A stretch of DNA of 64,000 bases from Caryophanon latum (GTDB lineage: Bacteria; Bacillota; Bacilli; Bacillales_A; Planococcaceae), in assembly GCF_001700325.1 (NCBI RefSeq), contig NZ_MATO01000029.1:1-64000 (forward strand), given 5' to 3'. Each line of letters opens with the position of its first letter. The first letter of the stretch is position 1. The position numbers and the translations under genes were made by a program. Positions 54,318-62,565 of this stretch are shown one piece after another. Below the pieces are notes generated by a model. The model was not told where the DNA came from, ran no database searches, and saw only the letters and a program-made list of their open reading frames with translations.

Positions 54318-55226
54318 TTATTTTCGAATGACAACCGCTTGTGCGCCGAGCTGCGTAAAGCGCTCTAAAAATAATGCCTCGTCGTAATGCTTTTGCGTCT
54401 CATCCGATATTACGTGAAATTGTTTGCGACTATGCCCGATAATAACGACTGACTCCATGTTGCGCGCAATTGAAAACGTCTCAACTTGCCCTTGAAGCTG
54501 CCATACTGTAGTTTGAGGATCCGCTAAATCGTTCGTCACCCATGCGATGACCGGCACACCACTTTTTACGATTTGTAGTAGCTCCGAATGTGTGCTACCG
54601 GTTGCATCAAACACCGACAATAAAACGTCGTGCTTTTTCGCTAAAGTTACAGCCGCTTCCGCAATCGGTTTGGCGAGCACGTAGCTTTCATCGCTATATA
54701 CATCCCCAACAAGTGCCGCGTTCGGATTTCCACCAACGACATTATCAATAAATGGCTGCTGCGGCAATGCTCCGAGCACGTCCGTTACCGTTACATCGAT
54801 GCCATAATATTGTAGTACTGACGTTAATGCAACGACCGCTTCACCTGACTTCATTTTTTCGGGTTGCTCAAGCGTCGGCACCGCTAACCCACGCAAATTG
54901 TTCGGAAAATGCGTCTCAAACAGTAAATATGTCATGTCCTTCTCGTACGTAAAACGCTCTGAGTCCACGATGACAGATTCCTCCATCGATACGTTGCTGA
55001 CGATATATTCACGGTTATACTTCAAGCCTTCAAATACAACTCGCCCTTCATCATCGCTTATTTTCGTCGCAATCACTTTTTCTTTTTTTGCATCGATAAG
55101 CTCAACCTTTACGTTTGGCACGACCGCACCGCTCGTAAACTCAACCGTTAATACGTGTAGCGTTCGTTCGCTACAGCCTGCTAGTACCATTACTAGTAGG
55201 CATAAAAAAATGCTCTTTTTGAACAT
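54318..55226 (-). CDS. C39-like lipoprotein lacking catalytic residues
   Basis: 302-residue protein with a lipobox signal (SIFLCLLVMVLAGC), an N-terminal beta-sandwich resembling a carboxypeptidase regulatory/prealbumin domain (VPNVKVELIDAKKEKV ... ISDDEGRVVFEGL, about residues 25-100) and a C-terminal C39-like domain (YYGIDVTVTDVLGALP, GGNPNAALVGD, VPVIAWVT, QAVVI). Where active C39-like proteins have GCE the sequence is SGE, and the HAV of the catalytic His is ESV, so both catalytic residues are missing. Likely a membrane-anchored binding protein. ATG at 55226, 9 bases after GAGGA. Confidence 0.75.
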   Translation of the reverse strand: MFKKSIFLCLLVMVLAGCSERTLHVLTVEFTSGAVVPNVKVELIDAKKEKVIATKISDDEGRVVFEGLKYNREYIVSNVSMEESVIVDSERFTYEKDMTYLLFETHFPNNLRGLAVPTLEQPEKMKSGEAVVALTSVLQYYGIDVTVTDVLGALPQQPFIDNVVGGNPNAALVGDVYSDESYVLAKPIAEAAVTLAKKHDVLLSVFDATGSTHSELLQIVKSGVPVIAWVTNDLADPQTTVWQLQGQVETFSIARNMESVVIIGHSRKQFHVISDETQKHYDEALFLERFTQLGAQAVVIRK

Positions 55227-55364
55227 GTGTGTCATTCCTCATACTTTTCATTTAACCGCTCCCCATTATACGTCTTTCGCTCACTTATAGCTATGCGGCG
55301 TTTCGGCTCATTTTCAGCAAAAATAGAGGAAGCTAAGCGATCTGTCTACGCCAAACCACTCATA

Positions 55365-56501
55365 TTATGCTAAAATATCCTTTGCAATAATGCCTTTCAT
55401 AACCTCGTTCGTACCTGCATAAATGGCCGCTACCGGAATATCTCGGAAGCGTCGTGCAATTTCGTATTCCTCCATATAACCGTAACCACCATGCAGCTGC
55501 ATGCACTGCGCCGATACACGCTTCGCTAAATCGCTAATCCACCATTTGGCCATTGATACTTGCTTAACAATGTCCTCACCAGCAATGTGACGTCTCGTTA
55601 ACTCATGAATATACGTACGACCGATATCAATTTCAGTCGCCATTTCAGCTAGCTTAAACTGCGTATTTTGAAAGTCCGCAATACGCTTATTAAACGCTTG
55701 TCGCGACTTAACGTAATCAATCGTTATTTCTAAACAGCACTCCGCCTCTGTTTGCGTTTCAATCGCAACAAGCAAGCGCTCCTGCTGCAACTTTTCCATC
55801 AAATAATAAAAGCCGCGCCCTTCCTCACCAAGCAAATTCGTAACAGGCACTTTCGCATCGGCAAAAATGAGCTCACCCGTATCGCTGCTATGCATACCGA
55901 CTTTTTTTAGCTGCTTGCCGCGCGTAAAGCCTGGCGTATCCGCGTCGACAATAAGCAAGCTAATTCCTTTATATGCAGGTGTTGCACTCGGATCGGTTTT
56001 GCATACGACGACGATATAATCGGCACAAATCGCATTCGTAATAAACGTTTTTTCGCCGTTTAAAATATAATAGTCACCGTCTCGCTTTGCCGTCGTTTGA
56101 ATGCCAGCTAAATCCGACCCCGCACCTGGCTCGGTCATCGCAATCGCTGAGATCCATTCGCCACTCACGCTTTTTCGCAAATATTTTTCCTTTTGCGCCT
56201 CATTGCCATATGCCGTTATGTACGGCGTTACAATATCTGAATGTAATACGATTCCTGCTGCAACGCCTGCACTTACTCGCTCTAGTTCCTCAGCTAAAAT
56301 GCGTGCGTAGCTAAAGTTTAAGCTTAATCCACCGTATTGCTCGTCCACCATCGGACATAAAAAACCATTTTCCCCTAGCTTTCGCCAAAACGCCCGTGGA
56401 ATCGCGCGTGCCTCCTCCCATTCGTCAACGAACGGATATGCCTCCTTAGTTAACATTTTACGTAATGCTTGCCGAAACATATGCTGCTCATCTGTCCACA
56501 T
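55365..56501 (-). CDS. Acyl-CoA dehydrogenase
   Basis: 378-residue FAD enzyme catalysing the first step of beta-oxidation or branched amino acid degradation. Signatures: AMTEPGAGSDLAGIQT (FAD/substrate), QCMQLHGGYGYMEEY and YAGTNEVMKGIIA. The Glu found in short/medium-chain enzymes in YEGT is Ala here, as in long-chain and isovaleryl types where the base comes from helix G; a suitable Glu lies in TEAECCLEITIDYVKSR. AAAAGGGGTG precedes the ATG. No partner ETF gene adjacent. Confidence 0.9.
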   Translation of the reverse strand: MWTDEQHMFRQALRKMLTKEAYPFVDEWEEARAIPRAFWRKLGENGFLCPMVDEQYGGLSLNFSYARILAEELERVSAGVAAGIVLHSDIVTPYITAYGNEAQKEKYLRKSVSGEWISAIAMTEPGAGSDLAGIQTTAKRDGDYYILNGEKTFITNAICADYIVVVCKTDPSATPAYKGISLLIVDADTPGFTRGKQLKKVGMHSSDTGELIFADAKVPVTNLLGEEGRGFYYLMEKLQQERLLVAIETQTEAECCLEITIDYVKSRQAFNKRIADFQNTQFKLAEMATEIDIGRTYIHELTRRHIAGEDIVKQVSMAKWWISDLAKRVSAQCMQLHGGYGYMEEYEIARRFRDIPVAAIYAGTNEVMKGIIAKDILA

Positions 56502-56669
56502 AAAACATCACCCCTTTTATCCATTATACGCCAAATACAATATTTATCGTACATGAAGCATGATTTTCCGAACAAATTCTACAACGAAGCAGCACATCCG
56601 TTGCTACAAAAATAAAAGTGACAGTGCTATGATAAACAAATCAAAGCTGTTGACTCGTACCTATTTACA

Positions 56670-56718
56670 GCTGGTCGCTTTCCTGAAAGCCAGCTCAAGC
56701 TTCTTCACCGATCGTTCC
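56670..56718 (+). repeat. Decayed repeat fragment R12
   Basis: CTGGTCGCTTTCCTGAAAGCC followed by CTCAAGCTTCTTCACCG resembles the left half of subfamily B (R5). No right arm. Confidence 0.4.
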
Positions 56719-56756
56719 ATTCAATAGCTACTATTTAGCAAAAGGAGACTTCCCGC

Positions 56757-57335
56757 ATGCAAATTGCCATCATTAGCGATTTACATTCCAACACAAAAGC
56801 ATTAAAGAAAGTACTGCGCCACATTCGTGATGTTGCACCGCAAGCGCCAATCGTTTGCTTAGGTGACTTGTACGAATGCACCGTCAGTAAAAAGAAAGCT
56901 GCATTCATACGTGACATGTCGCTTCAAGATGCAGCGATTACGTCACAAAAATTCGAGCAGCATCTTCAATTTTTAACGGTGCGCGGCAATCAAGAAGAGC
57001 GCATCGCAAAGGTGACGGGGCTTGCGCAATTCACCTCTTATCCTGAAACAATTGAAATCGACAACGCGCTATTCATTCATGGGCATCAGTTCAGCTGGAC
57101 ACCGGAATGGACAGCGATTTTTCCTAAATATGCACATGAAATTATTTTCTTCGGGCATTCACATCAAGCTGCGTACTACGTCGACGGTGAACGTCACGTC
57201 GTAAAGCATGGGACGACGATTACAGTCGAGAAGAAGCAGCTATTTATTAACGTCGGCTCCGTCGTCGATCATTACGAATGGGCGCTATATGACACCGGCA
57301 TTAAAACGGTCACATTCCAAAAAGCACACGCATAA
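56757..57335 (+). CDS. Metallophosphoesterase, YfcE/MJ0936-like
   Basis: 192-residue calcineurin-like phosphoesterase. Metal motifs in order: ISDLHSNTKAL, CLGDLYEC, VRGNQEE, FIHGHQF and FFGHSHQA. Single-domain size fits the YfcE-type phosphodiesterases; substrate unknown. AAAAGGAG precedes the ATG. Converges on the hemAT gene, sharing a hairpin at 57335-57374. Confidence 0.85.
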   Translation: MQIAIISDLHSNTKALKKVLRHIRDVAPQAPIVCLGDLYECTVSKKKAAFIRDMSLQDAAITSQKFEQHLQFLTVRGNQEERIAKVTGLAQFTSYPETIEIDNALFIHGHQFSWTPEWTAIFPKYAHEIIFFGHSHQAAYYVDGERHVVKHGTTITVEKKQLFINVGSVVDHYEWALYDTGIKTVTFQKAHA

Positions 57336-57374
57336 AAAACGTAGCGCCAAGCGATTTGCTGACGCTACGTTTTT
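57335..57374. terminator. Bidirectional terminator
   Basis: 12-bp stem AAAAACGTAGCG (57335-57346 with 57363-57374), overlapping the stop codon region of the chemoreceptor gene. Confidence 0.8.
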
Positions 57375-59124
57375 ATTTCATATGTCCATTTTTTTCCTTC
57401 ACTAAAATTTCTTTTAGCTCCTGTAACTTCTCAATTACAATTTTCGATACGCTCGTAATATCTTCTAAATAACGCTCTGCCTCATCTTTACGATTTGCAT
57501 TGTATGCCGATACTGCTTTGCGCGCAATATCATACACTTGTAAATGTGGTTGCTCAAGCTCCTTGTATGCACGTTCATTTTGTAAAATCATTTTGCCTTT
57601 ACCGTAATACCATTCACCTAAGCGTGATTCTCTCGCTGTGCCGACTTCTGCTTCAGTCATTTGCTCAAAGCCAAGCAATAAGTTGTAAATGCGCCAACGC
57701 CATAATAAATGGTCGGTAATCGTCAGCTCTACAATATCCTCTTGGCTAATGATGAAGTTACGTGAAATCGTTTCCGTACGATAACGGTCAATCATTTTAC
57801 TTAACGTGTAGATGGCATTTCCCGTATTAAACGCGATTTCTTTACTATACTTACTATTTTCTGCGATAACCTCGTTACGACTTGTAATATCTGATGCCGC
57901 CTGCGCTTGTCCGCTCGTCGTCTGCGAAATGCCTTCAAAGCGCGCGCCCTGCTCCTGAAGCTTTTTATTTAACTCTGAAAGCGTAGCCGAAATTTGCATC
58001 GTATCGCTTACACCTTCGTGCAGCTCATGCGCTGACTTTTTCGTCATCTCCTGAATATTTTGTGTAATGTGTAGCAGCTCCTGAATGTCGTTATTGATCG
58101 ACGTCACCGAGCGCTTCGTATCGTCAGCGAGCTTTCGTACTTCCTCCGCTACGACCGCAAACCCTTTTCCTGCATCGCCTGCACGTGCTGCTTCAATCGA
58201 TGCATTAAGCGCTAGCAAATTCGTTTGATCCGCAATGCCTGTAATAAGTTCAATTAGTTTCGCAACCGAATTAACACGTTCTACTAAACGAGCAACGTCA
58301 TCGATCATCATGTGCTGTCCTTCATCGGTACGCTGTAGCATCTCACTCACATGATTAAGCGATTCAATGTCTGAGTTTAGCTCTTCAAGCTGCTGCTGTG
58401 TGCTGCCTGAAATATGCGCAATCGTCTCTGCTACTTCCTCGATGCTTGAATCGAGCTGCTGCATCGAGTCACTTGCTGACATAACCTCTTCCTCCTGCAC
58501 ATCTTGGAACTGCAGAAGCTGCTTAATTTGATCAAGCTGCGTATTGTATTTAATAATTTCACCTAAACCGTTTACGATTGAGCCCGCTTGGATTTCAATA
58601 TACGTTTCCACAATAATTTGCTGATCAATCGTTACAAGACTATCATACGCTAATAACACGTCCATTAAATGCTTTTTGTTACGTCCATATTCTTGAATAA
58701 TAAGTGGAATAATGAGCTGATTAATTAACGTATACGCCGAAATCATCCAGTTCGGTAGCACGCCAATTCGCGCATGTGTGTACGCGATTTTACGACGCTT
58801 GAAGACGTACGCTAAATCAAGCTCATCTTCAAATAAACTAATAAAATGCCCATCAAATAATTTTTTTAAACGGTCTACAGAGGAATGTGTGTTAATCACT
58901 TCATTAAATTCTGGAATTTCCAATAGACGATTATAGAAATTATCTAAAATGTAATTTCGATTATCTACATAAATTTCACGTAAAAACGTTACAGACTCAC
59001 GACGAATTTGCGACAGCGCCAAAAAGTCTAGCTTCTCCTTAAATCGCTCGTTCGCTTTAATGTCTGAACGATCCATTTCCGAGAAGTAGTCGTATTTAAT
59101 CTCTTTCTTTTTTTTAAATATCAT
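57373..59124 (-). CDS. hemAT: Heme-based aerotaxis transducer HemAT with C-terminal CZB-like domain
   Basis: 583-residue soluble chemoreceptor, longer than B. subtilis HemAT (432). Residues about 30-190 form a globin sensor ([17 protein letters not shown]; proximal His in [14 protein letters not shown]) that binds O2 by heme. Residues about 200-430 are the receptor signalling domain with hairpin tip [15 protein letters not shown] and [15 protein letters not shown]. Residues about 445-560 resemble a chemoreceptor zinc-binding (CZB) domain: [36 protein letters not shown]; but the expected Cys before LGxW is Ser and the last His is Tyr. ATG at 59124 follows TTGGAGG; the TTG at 59139 overlaps that site. 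Confidence 0.85.
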   Translation of the reverse strand: MIFKKKKEIKYDYFSEMDRSDIKANERFKEKLDFLALSQIRRESVTFLREIYVDNRNYILDNFYNRLLEIPEFNEVINTHSSVDRLKKLFDGHFISLFEDELDLAYVFKRRKIAYTHARIGVLPNWMISAYTLINQLIIPLIIQEYGRNKKHLMDVLLAYDSLVTIDQQIIVETYIEIQAGSIVNGLGEIIKYNTQLDQIKQLLQFQDVQEEEVMSASDSMQQLDSSIEEVAETIAHISGSTQQQLEELNSDIESLNHVSEMLQRTDEGQHMMIDDVARLVERVNSVAKLIELITGIADQTNLLALNASIEAARAGDAGKGFAVVAEEVRKLADDTKRSVTSINNDIQELLHITQNIQEMTKKSAHELHEGVSDTMQISATLSELNKKLQEQGARFEGISQTTSGQAQAASDITSRNEVIAENSKYSKEIAFNTGNAIYTLSKMIDRYRTETISRNFIISQEDIVELTITDHLLWRWRIYNLLLGFEQMTEAEVGTARESRLGEWYYGKGKMILQNERAYKELEQPHLQVYDIARKAVSAYNANRKDEAERYLEDITSVSKIVIEKLQELKEILVKEKNGHMK

Positions 59125-59225
59125 GCTTTTTTCCTCCAATAGATGTCTCTGTGCACCGTTATTACCTTTTATTCTCGAATATCAATATTATAAACATACT
59201 ATTAGAGAAATAAAGCTCAAAAATA

Positions 59226-60566
59226 TCACTTTTCCTTCATAAACAATCCGTTAACTATATTTTCCGCAAAAATATTATAATCCTCATATACTTGAGTGGC
59301 ATAATAATGCGCATGAAGTGATACGTAGTCGATAAATTGCTCTACATCTCTAATGGCGTCTAAAATTTCTTCTTCGCTTTCATTTGGCACGATGTCATTT
59401 AGTGCAATACCTGCTCGGCTATGATTTTTTGCCGTAATCGCACCCATGATTGTTAATGTTTTTTCATAGTCTTCAACCGATTTATAATGTTTTTGCTTTA
59501 CTTTCTTTTTGTACGGCGAACGTTCACGCACGTAAAATTGCTGATCATCGATTGTTAAGTAACCTAAATATGGGTCCTCTAAATGATGCATGGCCTTTTG
59601 TGTTGCGACAACTCGATGCCCTTGATGACGATATTTCTTCCAAAAATCTTCACGGTAGTTTAAAAAGTAAGCCGGTATTGCAGCACGTACTTCTTTAATT
59701 TCAAGCACTAAATCTTCAAGTTCTGCCGCATCTCGCTCACCTTCCACAAGTGCATAATAACGTTTTAGGCCTATAGACGCCGTACCTGTACCGTACTTTT
59801 TAACAATATCATGTAGGTCATAAAATGTAATGGTTCTTTGGTCTCTCTCATCTAAAGAACTATAATAGTCGTTTGCTACAGCTTGAATTTTAGCAGCCTC
59901 TTCCCCGCTAACTCGCTCAATTTCTTCACTTTCAATAAATTGTCGCTTACCTTGCTCATCTACTGTCGTAATATCTTGTAGTAAATGGTTTTCCTTGCGC
60001 TGTTCAAGCTTCTTGAGCACGCGCTTAATCGGTCCACGCGTATTGTCCTTCGTGAAAATAAGTGTCATCGGATCGTCCTTACCCGACACAAAGCGCTTCA
60101 ATTGCTTCACGTAACCTTCGATATATTGGCGAATAAAGCGGTTTTGCTCTTCATTCGTATAGCCTTCCTCCTCTGTGTATAACACGATGCTAATGCTCAT
60201 GCGCAAAATGTCGTACAAATACGAGCCGATATAGCCTTCATCAAAGTCGTTAATGTCGTATACGATGTCGCCATCTTCATTTTGAAACGCACCGAAGTTA
60301 TCCATATGCAAATCACCTTGAATCCAAATCGGTGCATTCTCAGCTGTATGGTATGGCGACGGAACATTCGCATGGTCAAAGTAAAATAAATACGCACTGC
60401 CACGGAAGAAGCGAAACGGACTTTCTACCATTTTGCGATATTTCTCCTGTCGTCCCTCTTCACTTAATCGTAACGTTTCAACATCAAATTCATGAAAAAT
60501 CTGCTCCAGTAAATGTTTTCGTATGCTTTTTCTCGTTTCTTTTACACGCTCTTCATAATGCTTCAT
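59226..60566 (-). CDS. DUF2252 family protein
   Basis: 446-residue protein of the DUF2252 family, which has a protein-kinase-like (aminoglycoside phosphotransferase) fold. Seen: FRGSAYLFYFD, QGDLHMDNFGAF (equivalent of the catalytic loop HGDLHxxN), YDINDFDEGYIGSYLYDI (metal-binding DFD) and RYYALVEGE. It likely phosphorylates or binds an unknown ligand. ATG at 60566 follows GAGGGAAAACGA; the ATG at 60617 lacks a ribosome site. Confidence 0.85.
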   Translation of the reverse strand: MKHYEERVKETRKSIRKHLLEQIFHEFDVETLRLSEEGRQEKYRKMVESPFRFFRGSAYLFYFDHANVPSPYHTAENAPIWIQGDLHMDNFGAFQNEDGDIVYDINDFDEGYIGSYLYDILRMSISIVLYTEEEGYTNEEQNRFIRQYIEGYVKQLKRFVSGKDDPMTLIFTKDNTRGPIKRVLKKLEQRKENHLLQDITTVDEQGKRQFIESEEIERVSGEEAAKIQAVANDYYSSLDERDQRTITFYDLHDIVKKYGTGTASIGLKRYYALVEGERDAAELEDLVLEIKEVRAAIPAYFLNYREDFWKKYRHQGHRVVATQKAMHHLEDPYLGYLTIDDQQFYVRERSPYKKKVKQKHYKSVEDYEKTLTIMGAITAKNHSRAGIALNDIVPNESEEEILDAIRDVEQFIDYVSLHAHYYATQVYEDYNIFAENIVNGLFMKEK

Positions 60567-60605
60567 TCGTTTTCCCTCTTTCGTTATCATATCGTAAACA
60601 ATATA

Positions 60606-60690
60606 AACAGAAGCCACTTCATTATTTTTGGCTTCTTTAACATTTCGCTATATTTTGTATAACATCCTTCACAAATGCACGCTTTATTTT
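60606..60690 (-). pseudogene. Remnant of a second CWC gene (3' end and terminator)
   Basis: On the minus strand the sequence encodes KACICEGCYTKYSEMLKKP, against KACICEACYVKYSEMLQKP at the end of the intact CWC protein (61405-61480). The following hairpin with AACAGAAGCCACTT is shared too. The 5' two thirds of the gene and its start are missing. Confidence 0.8.
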
Positions 60691-60691
60691 T

Positions 60692-60868
60692 TTAATAAAT
60701 TGAAAAATGGTGGCGTCTCTCTTCCTTCACCTTATAAAGCGCTCTGGCTGCCTCTTGGATGAGCTTTTCAACATCATGTGGTCTCTCACGATGAAACGTC
60801 GCTAATTTGTAATCGCTTATTTTGCTTATACGTTTGCGCATGTACTAGAAATTTTTCAAAAGCTCCGC
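60692..60868 (-). pseudogene. Remnant of a second GGDEF gene (3' end)
   Basis: Two minus-strand frames give AFEKFLVHAQTYKQNKRLQIS and, after a deletion of about 8 bases, FHRERPHDVEKLIQEAARAL...HHFSIY-stop. They align with the C-terminus of the intact GGDEF protein: TFQSMMHAQSYAKHETLQIS and FHDERPYHLNQLIHEADKAL...HRFSIY. The sequence stops matching at about 60868, where repeat R10 begins. Everything upstream, including GGDEF, is gone. Confidence 0.8.
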
Positions 60869-60873
60869 TAGCT

Positions 60874-61075
60874 GCTCGTCGCTTTCCGCGGGCGTCGGTT
60901 TGTTTTGAAGGAAATGGGCGCTCATTGCCTTCCTTGTTCCTTTCGTGTCACGCTCAAGCCTTCTCGTCGTTCGTGCCTCACGACTGCGGGGTCTTGAGGC
61001 TCGCGCTTTTCCCGCTGGAGTCCGCCTCTCGTTTCAAGCGACTTTTATACGTCAACCCCAGCTTACGGTGATGAA
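60874..61075 (+). repeat. Interspersed repeat, copy R10 (subfamily A with internal insertion)
   Basis: Arms GTCGCTTTCCGCGGGCG and CCCGCTGGAGTCCGCCTC, inner stem CTCAAG...CTTGAG, and the conserved tail shared with R4. About 55 extra bases (60896-60950) separate the left arm from the inner stem. Confidence 0.85.
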
Positions 61076-61138
61076 CCATAATTTACTTAAAAGCTCGTTA
61101 TATATAATGAACTTAATATATTAACCGTTGTTTTGTTT

Positions 61139-61335
61139 CGGCGGACGCTTTTCGCGGAGGGCAACATGATGTTGGTCACAAAGGCGTTGTCGCATGGACG
61201 CGACGAATTGAGCCTTTTGTTCCACGATTTTCGGCTCGAGTGCCTCTGCGGTTACTCGAGGCAGAAAGGATTTTGCTCCTGCGATTACTCGTCGCAAAAG
61301 AACTTTTGCTTGTCCCGCAGAAGTCGCCGCCTCCA
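61139..61335. repeat. Interspersed repeat, composite copy R11
   Basis: GGCGGACGCTTTTCGCGG start and CCCGCAGAAGTCGCCGCC end can pair. Contains GATGTTGGTCA (shared with R4) and CTGCGATTACTCGTCGCAAA (shared with R8). Confidence 0.7.
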
Positions 61336-61392
61336 CGTCAGAACGATCCTTTCCTCATGTACTATTCAAAAGTTCAATCTCTATATACAAAA

Positions 61393-61425
61393 ACAGAAGC
61401 CACTTTATCGCTGTGGCTTCTGTAA
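61393..61425 (-). terminator. Terminator after the CWC gene
   Basis: AACAGAAGCCAC and GTGGCTTCTGT form an 11-bp stem; a decayed copy follows the CWC remnant at 60606. Confidence 0.7.
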
Positions 61426-61599
61426 CATTTCACTATATTTCACGTAGCACGCTTCACAAATGCACGCTTTATGTTTGTATTGTTCTGGTATTTGCGATAG
61501 TACCCATTCGTCAAACTGCTTGTTCATGCACCAGCAAGATGAGACATTTGGCGTGCCTGCTAAACATGCATTAGCTAACTTGCAAATTGGGCATTCCAT
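61405..61599 (-). CDS. Cysteine-rich CWC family protein
   Basis: 64-residue protein with eight cysteines at 3, 6, 12, 22, 24, 46, 48 and 51; CWC at 22-24 is the family name motif. The CxxC-type spacing suggests metal binding. The start ATG overlaps the stop of the radical SAM gene (TAATG), so the two are translationally coupled; the frame's earlier ATG at 61641 lies inside that gene. A second, decayed copy of the 3' end lies at 60606-60690. Function unknown; the SAM partnership suggests that it is a substrate or accessory of the enzyme. Confidence 0.82.
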   Translation of the reverse strand: MECPICKLANACLAGTPNVSSCWCMNKQFDEWVLSQIPEQYKHKACICEACYVKYSEMLQKPQR

Positions 61600-62486
61600 T
61601 ACCAGTCCATCTCCATTCCGAACTTTTGACGATAACCACATTTACGACATAGCTCCTCGACCGCTTCACGACGCGAAAATCCTTCGACTAAATTTGTCGC
61701 ACGCTCACCTTCGACAATATCACCGAACTTTTGCTCATGAATGTTCCCTAAATTAATAACTCCTTCACCATCTAAGCAGCACGGCACGACCGTTCCATCG
61801 ACTAAAATCGCCGCGTGACTGCGCAGTGCATGACAGAAACCTTTTCCTTTATCTTCTGGTGCAAGTAAGCTCGGCCAACGGAATTCATGATCTTGATTTA
61901 AGTAAACGTTTTTCGCAATTTTTACGCCTTTACCTGGTTCAACACGCTCTTCAATTTTGAAATCTAAATCATATTCATTTTCTAAAATATCAAGCGTTTC
62001 GCGGTTTTTACGACGATCTAGATCGGTTTGCTCGTCACGTTGTAAATTCCATAAGCGATAACTAATGATCGTATTGTACTCGCGTGAATCACGCACGAAC
62101 TGTAAAATATCCTCTAAATATTTTTCGCGGTTTTCTGAGCCTTCGTGACCGTCGAAGCTATGCAGAGAAAAGTTCACTTGGCGAAGCGCTGGCTTACCGA
62201 GCAGCTTATGGCTATTTTTTTTAATGAGCGTCCCGTTCGTCGTAATATTTACTTTGAAGCCGCGCTCATGTGCCGCATCAAGCAGCTGATCGATACGGTT
62301 ATGCAGCAGCGGCTCGCCTTTTACATGCAAGTAAATGTATTTCGTATGCCCAACAAGCTGATCGAGCGTTTTTTCAAATTGCTCGACTTTAATCATACCT
62401 TTTGTGCGAAGCGTTGGCGGGCAAAAGCTGCACGCTAAGTTACAGACGCTCGTAATTTCAATATATACTTTTTTAAATGTTTTCAA
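61599..62486 (-). CDS. Radical SAM/SPASM domain protein
   Basis: 295-residue enzyme. The SAM cluster ligands are Cys15, Cys19 and Cys22 in CNLACSFC; GEPLLH is the family's GxP/E segment. The C-terminal part holds the SPASM-like auxiliary cluster cysteines (CHALRSHA, VVPCCLDGE, LCRKCGYRQKF). Such enzymes modify peptides or proteins. TTG start with GGTGAAG upstream. Downstream CWC gene is coupled; upstream lies a palindrome on the likely promoter. Substrate unknown. Confidence 0.85.
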   Translation of the reverse strand: MKTFKKVYIEITSVCNLACSFCPPTLRTKGMIKVEQFEKTLDQLVGHTKYIYLHVKGEPLLHNRIDQLLDAAHERGFKVNITTNGTLIKKNSHKLLGKPALRQVNFSLHSFDGHEGSENREKYLEDILQFVRDSREYNTIISYRLWNLQRDEQTDLDRRKNRETLDILENEYDLDFKIEERVEPGKGVKIAKNVYLNQDHEFRWPSLLAPEDKGKGFCHALRSHAAILVDGTVVPCCLDGEGVINLGNIHEQKFGDIVEGERATNLVEGFSRREAVEELCRKCGYRQKFGMEMDW

Positions 62487-62510
62487 CGTTCTTCACCATT
62501 CCTAGTTTTT

Positions 62511-62542
62511 TCGTAAAAGAGTATTGTAGCAAACTTTTACGA
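62511..62542. promoter_or_regulatory. Palindrome on the likely promoter of the radical SAM-CWC operon
   Basis: TCGTAAAAG (62511-62519) and CTTTTACGA (62534-62542) are perfect inverted half-sites 14 bases apart. A minus-strand TACAAT (62528-62523) lies between them. No T-tract follows on the minus strand, so it reads as an operator rather than a terminator. Confidence 0.45.
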
Positions 62543-62565
62543 TGAACGTACAATGTCACGCTTAC

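Larger units (their letters stand above)
60567..61404. other. 840-bp gene-free region of remnants and repeats
   Basis: From left to right: remnant of a CWC gene and its terminator (60606-60690), remnant of a GGDEF gene (60692-60868), repeat R10 (60874-61075), repeat R11 (61139-61335), and the terminator of the intact CWC gene. Open frames in the track of repeats are artefacts. Confidence 0.75.

Noticed and set aside
60778-61447. Open frames of 97 and 104 codons, plus strand
   Set aside because: They read through the GGDEF remnant and repeats R10/R11 in antisense or composite fashion.
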